Assembly (NCBI RefSeq): GCF_002000365.1
Contig: NZ_MVBK01000062.1
Coordinates: forward strand, 1 to 51,087
Length of the DNA stretch: 51,087 bases
Reading direction: 5' to 3'
Source of the DNA: Thioalkalivibrio denitrificans
Lineage (GTDB): Bacteria > Pseudomonadota > Gammaproteobacteria > Ectothiorhodospirales > Ectothiorhodospiraceae
Shown: positions 44,746 through 51,087 of the stretch, in pieces
Layout: each line of letters opens with the position of its first letter
Position numbering within the stretch: position 1 is the first letter of the stretch
Position numbers and translations under genes: made by a program
Notes under the pieces: generated by a model
What the model was told of the DNA's origin: nothing
Databases searched by the model: none
What the model saw: only the letters and a program-made list of their open reading frames with translations

Positions 44746-44949
44746 ATGCCTTACGTGAACATCAAGATCACCCGCGAGGGTGCGACACCCGAACAGAAAC
44801 AGGCCCTGATTCAGGGCGCCACGCAGCTGCTGGTGGATGTGCTGGGCAAGAACCCGAAGACCACCGTGGTGGTGATCGACGAGGTGGATACGGATAACTG
44901 GGGCGTCGCGGGCGAGAGCATCACCGTGAGGCGAGCCCGCGGGGAGTGA
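44746..44949 (+). CDS. 4-oxalocrotonate tautomerase family protein
   Basis: This 67-aa protein begins MPYVNIKITREGATPEQKQ. Proline 2 becomes the N-terminal catalytic base after Met removal, as in 4-OT. The C-terminal 'TVVVIDEVDTDNWGVAGESITVRR' also fits, with Trp at the active-site position. These enzymes interconvert enol and keto forms of dicarbonyl compounds. The substrate here is unknown, and no meta-cleavage pathway genes are nearby. Confidence 0.88.
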   Translation: MPYVNIKITREGATPEQKQALIQGATQLLVDVLGKNPKTTVVVIDEVDTDNWGVAGESITVRRARGE

Positions 44950-45020
44950 ACGCATGGCGCGCCGGCCCGGCCCGTTGCGCGATGACCGGCTGCGCCGACC
45001 TGTAAATCCGTTGCACCCGA

Positions 45021-45046
45021 CCGGATGCGGCAGCCGCCGCATCCGG
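45021..45046. terminator. Bidirectional hairpin between convergent genes
   Basis: An 11-bp perfect stem with a 4-base loop lies between the tautomerase gene and the convergent AlgP-like gene, with outer AAATCCG/CGGATTT arms at 45004-45010 and 45049-45055. It suits a shared terminator, although T-runs are short. Confidence 0.6.
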
Positions 45047-45057
45047 TGCGGATTTCC

Positions 45058-45507
45058 TCAGGCGGACTTCTTCTTCCTGGCGCGACGACGCTTGGGTTTG
45101 GAGAGCTTGCGCAGCTTCTTTTCCAGCGCCGCTTCCATCTTTTTCAGTTCCCGCGTGGCGGCTGTTTCCAGGCGCGTGGCGCGGGTCTGAAGTTGCGCGA
45201 GCCAGCCTGCGGCCTGCTTGTGTTCGGCGGTCGCTTCGCGGATGGCCTGCTTGGCGCTCTTCACTTCATCGCGCGCCTTGGCAGCAGATGCCCTTGCGTT
45301 TTCCTTCGCCGCACCCTTGGATTTCATAACGCGCGCCTTGGCCTTTTCCAGGCGGTCCATCATGCGTGCCAGCTTGTTGTTGGCCGACTCGATCTTTGAT
45401 TCGGCACGATCGACGGCCTTCTGCGCACGTTCAATGGCGCGATTGAAGGTGGTCCCCGGTGCGATGTTCTTTTGTGCCTTCCTGCGAGCCTTTTTCTTTG
45501 CGGCCAT
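45058..45507 (-). CDS. Basic Lys/Ala-rich coiled-coil protein (AlgP/histone H1-like)
   Basis: This 149-aa protein is almost entirely Lys, Arg, Ala and Glu, with a basic start (MAAKKKARRKAQKN), a long predicted coiled coil (about 20-130: 'RAIERAQKAVDRAESKIESANNKLARMMDRLEKAKARV') and a very basic end (KPKRRRARKKKSA). It resembles AlgP-type or H1-like DNA-binding proteins of gammaproteobacteria. Nucleoid binding is inferred from charge only. It is transcribed alone, opposite to its neighbours. Confidence 0.65.
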   Translation of the reverse strand: MAAKKKARRKAQKNIAPGTTFNRAIERAQKAVDRAESKIESANNKLARMMDRLEKAKARVMKSKGAAKENARASAAKARDEVKSAKQAIREATAEHKQAAGWLAQLQTRATRLETAATRELKKMEAALEKKLRKLSKPKRRRARKKKSA

Positions 45508-45797
45508 ATTGTCACTCCCGTGGTGTGTATTGAGCCTTGCAGTTGCAGTCGCTTTGTCACGCGATCAGGGGGAGTCTATATCACTGTGGGAGAAACGCGA
45601 AACCGCCGCGCACGCGAAACATCCCCTTCCCGTGACTCATGTCGGCAACCGAAACATTGCATTGACCAACCAAGCGAGCCGAAAGCCCATGTGCCGAGCA
45701 TGATCAACGGCGACGAATTGACGCGCCAATGGAAACCCCGCCGCCGCCGCGGTGTCAGTGTTTGTGTGCCAGTCCATTCATACCGGAGGATACCTTG

Positions 45798-46337
45798 ATG
45801 GCCTTCAACACCGAGCAGCAGCCGGGCATGACGGAGTCCGTCGCGCCCGAGACACGCGGGTTTCGTCTGAATCACAGCATGCTGCGCGTCAAGGACCCCC
45901 AGCGGTCGCTGGCGTTCTACAGCAGGGTCTTCGGCATGCGCCTGCTGCGCAAGCTGGACTTCCCGGAACTGGATTTTTCGCTCTATTTTCTCGCCGCCCT
46001 GGACGAGGGGGAGGTTGTTCCCGAGGATGTGGACGAGCGCACGCGCTGGACCTTTTCACAGCGGGGAATCCTTGAACTGACCCACAACTGGGGCACGGAA
46101 AAGGATGCGGACTTTCGCTATCACGACGGCAATTCCAAGCCTCAGGGGTTCGGGCACATCTGCTTCTCGGTGCCCGACCTGGATGCGGCGGTGCAGTGGC
46201 TGGACAGCCACGAGGTGCCGTTCGTGAAGCGCCCGGATGAGGGCGGCATCAAACATGTGGCGTTCGTCACCGATCCCGACGGTTACTGGATCGAGATCCT
46301 GGAGCCGGCACGATTGACCGGGCTGGGACGGTCCTGA
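45798..46337 (+). CDS. gloA: Lactoylglutathione lyase (glyoxalase I)
   Basis: This 179-aa enzyme starts at ATG 45798, with GGAGG eight nt upstream, and isomerises the methylglyoxal-glutathione hemithioacetal. Metal ligands can be placed: His in 'RLNHSMLRVKD', Glu in 'ILELTHNWG', His in 'GFGHICFSVPD' and Glu in 'YWIEILEP'. The longer length with 'YHDGNSKPQGFGHI' places it in the eukaryote/Pseudomonas-type (often Zn-dependent) GloA class rather than the short E. coli type. Confidence 0.93.
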   Translation: MAFNTEQQPGMTESVAPETRGFRLNHSMLRVKDPQRSLAFYSRVFGMRLLRKLDFPELDFSLYFLAALDEGEVVPEDVDERTRWTFSQRGILELTHNWGTEKDADFRYHDGNSKPQGFGHICFSVPDLDAAVQWLDSHEVPFVKRPDEGGIKHVAFVTDPDGYWIEILEPARLTGLGRS

Positions 46338-46404
46338 AGTGGGAAGGGTGAATTGGGAAGTGGGAACCGGGTCTGCAGGCCCTCGTGGCGGTTGATGAAC
46401 AGTG

Positions 46405-47358
46405 ATGCGCTGGCTTGTGCTTGTGGTCGTCGTCATGTCTGCTGCGTGTACGCCGGTGCGTGTGCCGCCGGGTGAAGCGGTGCAACGCCCGATCCTCGAA
46501 GCCGATGCGCTGGTGGCTCGTGACGGGGCTCGTCTGCCGGTGTCGCGTTGGGAGGCGGACACGCCTGCGGCGCGCCTGGTGGCGCTGCACAGTTTCAGGG
46601 ATTACCGGGGCGCCTTCGATCAGCTGGGCCCCTGGTTCGCCGCGCGCGACGTGTCGGTGATCGCCATGGATCAGCGCGGTTTCGGCGACGCGCCGCATCC
46701 CGGCCTGTGGGCCGGAAGCGACGCCCTCGTGGACGACCTGCGCGACCTGATTGCAGTCCTGCGCCGAGAGGACACGGACACGCCCCTGTTCGTGCTGGGC
46801 GAGAGCATGGGTGGCTCCGTGGCCGTGGCGCTCATGGGCGGCGAGGATCCGCCGCCGGTGGACGGCATCGTGCTCGCGGCGCCCGGTGTGCGCGAGGGCA
46901 TTCCCGTCAAACCTCTGTGGGACGGCGGGCTGTGGCTGGCGGAGCGGATCATGCCGCGTTTCGCCGTCACCGTGCGCGAAGACTACGAGGGCGTGCTCGC
47001 ACCCGAGGCGGTGCAACGTTTTCGCCATGACCCGAAAGTCCTGCGGCGCATTCGCGCGGACACCTATGCGGGTGTGGTGTGGCTCGCCGAGACCGCATCG
47101 CTGCGCGCGGCCTCGGTGGAGACTCCGATGCTCGTGCTCTACGGTGCGGGTGACCGCACCATCCGGCGCGTGGCCATCTGCCACCTGGTCCGTCACCATG
47201 CCACCGGCGCGGTGGACCTGCGAATCCGGGAAGACTGGCCGCACCTGCTCCTGCATGGCCCCGACCGGGAGAGGGTGGCCACGGAGATCCTGGCCTGGAT
47301 GAACGGCGAGCGGCACGAAGGCGCCGTGCATCGCGAATGCGCTGACTCAGGACACTAG
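46405..47358 (+). CDS. Alpha/beta-hydrolase lipoprotein (lysophospholipase-like)
   Basis: From ATG 46405 the product is 317 aa. A short signal peptide ends in a lipobox (MSAAC), so the enzyme should be membrane-anchored by lipid on the periplasmic side. The hydrolase core has 'VIAMDQRGFGDAP', the nucleophile elbow GESMGG ('FVLGESMGGSVAVALMGG'), Asp in 'YGAGDRT' and His in 'DWPHLLLH', a full catalytic triad of the monoacylglycerol-lipase type. The substrate is unknown. It is followed 12 bases later by another lipoprotein gene in the same direction. Confidence 0.82.
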   Translation: MRWLVLVVVVMSAACTPVRVPPGEAVQRPILEADALVARDGARLPVSRWEADTPAARLVALHSFRDYRGAFDQLGPWFAARDVSVIAMDQRGFGDAPHPGLWAGSDALVDDLRDLIAVLRREDTDTPLFVLGESMGGSVAVALMGGEDPPPVDGIVLAAPGVREGIPVKPLWDGGLWLAERIMPRFAVTVREDYEGVLAPEAVQRFRHDPKVLRRIRADTYAGVVWLAETASLRAASVETPMLVLYGAGDRTIRRVAICHLVRHHATGAVDLRIREDWPHLLLHGPDRERVATEILAWMNGERHEGAVHRECADSGH

Positions 47359-47370
47359 GCATGCCATACA

Positions 47371-47850
47371 ATGCGCCCCATGAACCGGATCCTGGTTGTC
47401 CTGATGGTCCTTGCGGCCTTGCTCCTCTCGGCCTGCGGTCGCGAGCTGCCGCCCGCCGAAGAGCAGATCCGCGCGCTGGTGACCGAGGCCCGCGAGGCTG
47501 CGGAAGCGCGCAACCTGTCGGCCCTGCGCGCGCTCATCGCCGACGACTACAGCGACGCACAGGGCCGGGGGAAAGACGATCTGGTCAACATCCTGCGGCT
47601 CGTGTTTCTCCGGCACCAGTCGGTTCATCTGCTCACGCGGGTGCAGGATCTGCGCTTCCCGGAGCCGGATCGGGCGCACCTGACCGTCTATGTGGCCATG
47701 GCCGGGCGCCCGTTCCCGGAGCAGGACATCGGATTGCTTCGTGCCGACCTGCACCGTTTCGACCTGACGCTGCGCCACGCGGGCGGCGGAAAGTGGCAGG
47801 CGGTGGAGATCGACTGGCGCCGCCCCGATCGCGGCGATCTGCCCTTCTAG
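47371..47850 (+). CDS. NTF2-like lipoprotein
   Basis: This 159-aa protein has a signal peptide ending in the lipobox LLSAC, then a small domain with 'ALVTEAREAAEARNLSALRALIADDYSD' and 'HLLTRVQDLRFPEPDRAHLTVYVAM', which resembles the cone-shaped NTF2/SnoaL fold. No catalytic residues are evident. ATG 47380 is an alternative start. It is close to the lipoprotein hydrolase upstream and the CoA-binding gene downstream, forming a likely operon. Confidence 0.7.
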   Translation: MRPMNRILVVLMVLAALLLSACGRELPPAEEQIRALVTEAREAAEARNLSALRALIADDYSDAQGRGKDDLVNILRLVFLRHQSVHLLTRVQDLRFPEPDRAHLTVYVAMAGRPFPEQDIGLLRADLHRFDLTLRHAGGGKWQAVEIDWRRPDRGDLPF

Positions 47851-47860
47851 CGAGACCTTC

Positions 47861-48235
47861 ATGACACCCATGCAAGAGACGGTGGTGGTGCTCGGCGCGA
47901 GCCCCAAGCCGGAACGCTATGCCCACCAGGCCGTGCTGGCCCTGACGCGCCACGGCCATCGGGTGATCCCCGTGCATCCGCGCCCCGGGGAGATCGGCGG
48001 CTGGCCGGTGGTGCCCGCCCTGGACGCGGTCACCGGGCCCGTACACACCCTCGCCCTGTACCTGGGTCCCGCGCGCAGCGAGGCCCGGATCGCGGAGATC
48101 GTGGCGCTCGCCCCCGGCCGGGTGATCCTCAACCCGGGCACCGAATCCCCGTGGCTCGAGGCCGCCCTGAACGACGCCGGGATCCCCTGGGCCCACGACT
48201 GCATCCTGCGCATGCTCGACGGCGGACGCTTCTGA
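47861..48235 (+). CDS. CoA-binding domain protein (CoA_binding_2 family)
   Basis: This 124-aa single-domain protein has a Rossmann-like fold: 'ETVVVLGASPKPERYAHQAVLALTRHGHRVIPVHPR' carries the GxS/SxK-type nucleotide loop of YccU-like proteins, and 'RVILNPGTESPWLEAALNDAGIPWAHDCILRML' completes the family pattern with the conserved NPG and Cys. CoA binding is inferred from the family. It lies 10 bases after the lipoprotein gene. Confidence 0.85.
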   Translation: MTPMQETVVVLGASPKPERYAHQAVLALTRHGHRVIPVHPRPGEIGGWPVVPALDAVTGPVHTLALYLGPARSEARIAEIVALAPGRVILNPGTESPWLEAALNDAGIPWAHDCILRMLDGGRF

Positions 48236-48245
48236 ACGGCGGGCC

Positions 48246-48710
48246 ATGACCATGGGTGACTGGTGGCGACCGATGTCCTGGTGGAGCGAGGAGAACGCCC
48301 TGTGGGTGCTGTTTGCCAGTGCGTTCGTCTCCAGCACCCTCCTGCCGGGCTCCTCGGAAGGCGTGCTGGTGGCGGCGGCGCTGAGCGGTTTCACACCTAT
48401 CCATCTGCTCTGGGTGGCCACGCTCGGCAATACGCTGGGCGGGCTCACCAACTGGTGGATCGGCTGGTGGATCGCCACCCGCTACCCGGCCCGCCGGCTG
48501 GTCCGCCCCGAACAGGAAAAGGCGTTGTTTCGCGTGCGCCGCTATGGCTGGCCGGTGCTGCTGCTCTCCTGGCTGCCGGTGATCGGTGATCCCCTGTGCC
48601 TCGCGGCCGGGTGGCTGCGCATCAACTTCTGGCTCAGCGCCCTGGCCATCGCCATCGGCAAGGCGGCCCGGTATGCGGTCCTGTTGTGGCTGGTTCCGTT
48701 CGGGGGCTGA
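48246..48710 (+). CDS. YqaA-family (DedA-related) membrane protein
   Basis: This 154-aa inner-membrane protein has hydrophobic segments near 20-40, 45-75 and 100-150. The family pattern 'FASAFVSSTLLPGSSEGVLVAAAL' and 'TLGNTLGGLTNWWIGWWI' matches YqaA/SNARE-associated proteins, a group related to DedA lipid transporters. A role in lipid flipping or membrane homeostasis is an inference from the superfamily. It is the last gene of the small run that starts at the lipoprotein hydrolase. Confidence 0.82.
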   Translation: MTMGDWWRPMSWWSEENALWVLFASAFVSSTLLPGSSEGVLVAAALSGFTPIHLLWVATLGNTLGGLTNWWIGWWIATRYPARRLVRPEQEKALFRVRRYGWPVLLLSWLPVIGDPLCLAAGWLRINFWLSALAIAIGKAARYAVLLWLVPFGG

Positions 48711-48732
48711 GGGGGGGGGGGCAGGAAAGAAT

Positions 48733-48834
48733 ACTTCCAACGCAAAGGCGCGAAGACGCAAAGATCGCAAAGGGTTTTTGTTCAAAAAGATCTTCTTCGC
48801 GTCCTTTGCGTCTTCGCGCCTTTGCGCTGGAAGT
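48733..48834. repeat. 31-bp inverted repeat (CGCAAAG family) upstream of the sensor kinase
   Basis: Arms 48733-48763 and 48804-48834 are inverted copies with one mismatch. Each holds 9-base-spaced CGCAAAG/GCGAAG units, like the elements near 36969 and 41360. It fills most of the 203-bp gap 48711-48913. Confidence 0.85.
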
Positions 48835-48871
48835 TGCTTTTCCTGTCCGCAAAGAACGACGCCGCCCAGTG

Positions 48872-48880
48872 TGCTAAAAT
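48872..48880 (+). promoter_or_regulatory. Predicted promoter of the two-component operon
   Basis: TGC followed by TAAAAT makes an extended -10 about 34 bases before the kinase ATG. No clear -35 is seen because the repeat arm lies just upstream. Confidence 0.45.
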
Positions 48881-48913
48881 GGCACATTCATTCATCCCAG
48901 GGGACCGCAGGTC

Positions 48914-50371
48914 ATGGGTCTTCCCTATCTCTCCCCTTACAGTCTGCGCACCACCCTGCTCGCGTTCGTGATCGTCCCCCTGCTCGGCGTCATGCTGCTG
49001 GTCGGGGCGTGGGGCCTGCGGGCCGTGGAGGCCCGTATGGAGGAACGGCTTCAGGAGGATATTGAGCTGGTGGCCCGGGCCATCCAGCTGCCGCTGAGCC
49101 GGTCACTGGAGCGGGGCGAACGCGGCGGCGTGCAACAGGCCCTGGACTCCGCATTTCGCATCGACCAGGTCTACGGCGCCTACGTCTACGACGAGCGCGG
49201 TGAGCTGGTGGCCGCCAGCGGTCCGCGCGGGCCGTCCATGGTGATTCGCCGGGAGGCGCGCGACATCACCGCCGGCGGCACCCGGGGCCTGTTCGAAGAG
49301 CGTGCGGGCAAGCCCGTGTACTCATTCTTCATGCCCCTGTCGGACGCCGGGGGTCGCATCAGCGGGCTGCTGCAGGTGACGCGTCACCGTGCGGACTTCC
49401 AGGACGACCTCGCCCAGCTGCGGCGCGAGGCCCTTATGGTGCTCGGTGCGCTGGCGCTCCTGTTCTTCGGTGTGGTGACCCTCGGACACCATCGGGCCGT
49501 GGGGCGTCACGTGAACCAGTTGGTGGAGGGCATGGCGCGGGTGGGCCGTGGCGAGCGCGGCTACCGCGTCAGTCCCGCCGGGCCCCACGAGTTGCGCACC
49601 CTGGCCAAGGCCATGAATGCCATGCTGGACAGCACGGACCGGTCCGAGACGGCGTTGGCGCACCAGCGTGCCGAGCAACAGGCCCTGGAGGCCCGGTTAC
49701 GGGAATCGGAGAAGCTCGCGGCCATCGGTCAGCTGGCGGCGGGTGTGGCCCATGAGCTGGGTTCTCCCCTGGGCGTCATCGACGGCACGGCCCAGCGTGC
49801 GTTGCGCCGGCTGCCCGACGGCGACGCCCTGCACGGTGACCTGACCGGCATCCGCACGGAGGTGGCACGCATGGAGCGCATCGTGCGCCAGCTCATGGAC
49901 TTCGGGCGGCGCAACCCGCTGCACCGGCGACCGGAGCAGGTCCCCGTGATCGCGCAGGCCGTCGCCCGCCGATTGCAGGAGGCCGGCGCGCCCGTGGAGA
50001 TTGCCCTGCACGGCCCCGAAGACATGCCGGACCTGCCCCTTGACCGTCCGCGCCTGGAACAGGCCCTGGGCAACCTGTTGGAGAACGGGGTCCAAGCGGC
50101 GCGGCAGCGCGTGTCGCTGAGCTGGGCGCTGGAACGGAAGGCCCTGCGCCTGGTTGTGGAGGACGATGGCCGGGGGGTTGACCCGGACATTCGCGAGCAC
50201 CTGTTCGAGCCGTTCTTCACCACAAAGCCGGTGGGGCAGGGCACCGGTCTGGGACTCTCCGTTGCCCACGCGGCTGTGAACGACCATGGCGGCGAATTGC
50301 GGGTGGACCGAAGCCCCCTGGGCGGTGCCCGCTTCACCCTCCTGTTGCCTCTGGAGGTGCCCCATGGATGA
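48914..50371 (+). CDS. Sensor histidine kinase (NtrB/ZraS-like, membrane-bound)
   Basis: This 485-aa kinase has two membrane segments (about 13-35 and 173-192) flanking a periplasmic sensor domain of about 135 residues. A HAMP linker follows (about 193-246), then a dimerisation domain with the phospho-acceptor His280 ('[21 protein letters not shown]'), and an ATPase domain with N box '[14 protein letters not shown]', '[12 protein letters not shown]', 'FEPFFTTK' and '[13 protein letters not shown]'. The signal is unknown. The stop overlaps the start of the response-regulator gene by 8 bases, so the two are translationally coupled. Confidence 0.93.
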   Translation: MGLPYLSPYSLRTTLLAFVIVPLLGVMLLVGAWGLRAVEARMEERLQEDIELVARAIQLPLSRSLERGERGGVQQALDSAFRIDQVYGAYVYDERGELVAASGPRGPSMVIRREARDITAGGTRGLFEERAGKPVYSFFMPLSDAGGRISGLLQVTRHRADFQDDLAQLRREALMVLGALALLFFGVVTLGHHRAVGRHVNQLVEGMARVGRGERGYRVSPAGPHELRTLAKAMNAMLDSTDRSETALAHQRAEQQALEARLRESEKLAAIGQLAAGVAHELGSPLGVIDGTAQRALRRLPDGDALHGDLTGIRTEVARMERIVRQLMDFGRRNPLHRRPEQVPVIAQAVARRLQEAGAPVEIALHGPEDMPDLPLDRPRLEQALGNLLENGVQAARQRVSLSWALERKALRLVVEDDGRGVDPDIREHLFEPFFTTKPVGQGTGLGLSVAHAAVNDHGGELRVDRSPLGGARFTLLLPLEVPHG

Positions 50372-51087
50372 GCCTGTCCCGACGGCGAGCATTCTGGTGG
50401 TGGAGGACGACGCGGGCCATCGGGCCCTGCTGCACGACGAACTGGTCGATGCCGGGTACCCGGTGGTGGCCGTGGGTGACGCGGAGCAGGCCGTGGCCCG
50501 ACTGGATGCCCGGGACTTCGACCTGGTGGTGAGCGACCTGCGTCTGCCCGGGGCCGACGGCATGGAGCTGCTGGGTCACTGCCGGCGCCTGCCGGCGGCC
50601 CCCGGCTTTATCATCATCACCGCGTTCGGCACCATCCCCCAAGCGGTGGAAGCGCTGCGCCAGGGGGCCGATGATTTCCTCACCAAGCCCGTGGATCTGG
50701 ACCACCTCGGCCTGGCCGTGCGGCGCGTGCTGCGCACCCGCGCCCTGCAGGCGGAAGTGGCCCGCTACCGCCAACTCCTCAACATGTCGGATTTCCATGG
50801 GCTCATCGGCGCCAGCCCCGCGATGCTGGCGCTGTTCGATGCCATACGCCGGATCGCCCGTGCCCCGGGGCCGGTGCTCATCACCGGAGAATCGGGTACC
50901 GGCAAGGAACTGGTGGCCCGCGCACTGCACGCCGAGAGCGAGCGCTGCAACGGCCCCTTCGTGGCCATCAACTGTGCCGGGATTCCCACGGAGCTGCTGG
51001 AATCCGAGCTGTTCGGTCATGCGCCCGGTGCGTTCACCGGTGCCACCGGCGCCCGCAAGGGCTTGTTTGCGGAGGCGCACGGCGGCA
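50364..51087 (+). CDS. NtrC-family sigma-54-dependent response regulator (cut by window end)
   Basis: Visible are 241 codons. The receiver domain has the phospho-acceptor Asp58 ('[15 protein letters not shown]') and Lys in '[10 protein letters not shown]'. The AAA+ domain begins near residue 150 with '[15 protein letters not shown]', Walker A '[15 protein letters not shown]' and the sigma-54 contact loop GAFTGA. It therefore activates a sigma-54 promoter in response to the coupled kinase. SD GGAGG lies six nt upstream of the ATG. The C-terminal DNA-binding domain and targets are outside the window. Confidence 0.93.
   Translation, partial: MDEPVPTASILVVEDDAGHRALLHDELVDAGYPVVAVGDAEQAVARLDARDFDLVVSDLRLPGADGMELLGHCRRLPAAPGFIIITAFGTIPQAVEALRQGADDFLTKPVDLDHLGLAVRRVLRTRALQAEVARYRQLLNMSDFHGLIGASPAMLALFDAIRRIARAPGPVLITGESGTGKELVARALHAESERCNGPFVAINCAGIPTELLESELFGHAPGAFTGATGARKGLFAEAHGG

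Noticed and set aside
45729-45797. Upstream ATG start for the glyoxalase I gene
   Set aside because: The extra 23 residues are Pro/Cys-rich and unconserved, while ATG 45798 has GGAGG at good spacing.

Overview
The window comes from a high-GC gammaproteobacterial chromosome. Protein sequences, the rpmH-rnpA-yidD-yidC-mnmE / dnaA-dnaN-recF-gyrB origin block and the style of the intergenic palindromic repeats suggest Ectothiorhodospiraceae (a Thioalkalivibrio- or Alkalilimnicola-like organism). That placement is a judgement from the sequence alone and was not tested by a search.

Positions 1-20412 (minus strand) hold a complete type VI secretion (T6SS) cluster. In transcription order it runs: FHA-less TagH/Fha C-terminal protein, tssJ, tssK, tssL, tssM, tagF, tssA, tssB, tssC, a 283-bp gap with hairpins, hcp, tssE, a lower-GC cargo cassette (two paralogous exported proteins, one 105-aa protein and a 30-aa coupled mini-ORF), tssF, tssG, clpV and the start of a vgrG that leaves the window. 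All 13 core Tss components are present. No Ser/Thr kinase or phosphatase of the threonine phosphorylation pathway is visible, and the Fha-like protein lacks an FHA domain, although TagF is present.

Divergently from this operon (20763-26408, plus strand) lie a 1421-aa VgrG with a C-terminal alpha/beta-hydrolase (DUF900-like) effector domain, an overlapping gene for a membrane-anchored beta-propeller protein that is a good immunity candidate, and a csrA gene. The 350-bp divergent intergenic region has a good sigma-70 promoter for the tss operon, a 15-bp dyad covering its -35 box, and eight GGA motifs in each of the two leaders. This suggests that CsrA controls the system after transcription.

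Positions 26479-36836 are the replication origin region. mnmE, yidC, yidD, rnpA and rpmH run on the minus strand, and dnaA, dnaN, recF and gyrB on the plus strand. A likely oriC with DnaA boxes and an AT-rich stretch lies between dnaA and dnaN.

Positions 36837-51087 hold housekeeping and accessory genes: a PstS-like binding protein, prlC, xthA, ubiD, an orphan ParA ATPase followed by cupin, DUF1840 and tautomerase genes, a basic AlgP-like coiled-coil protein, gloA, a lipoprotein alpha/beta-hydrolase, an NTF2-like lipoprotein, a CoA-binding protein, a YqaA-type membrane protein, and an NtrB/NtrC-type two-component pair whose regulator is cut by the window end. The gaps in this half carry several families of long inverted repeats. 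One of them runs into the 3' end of prlC.
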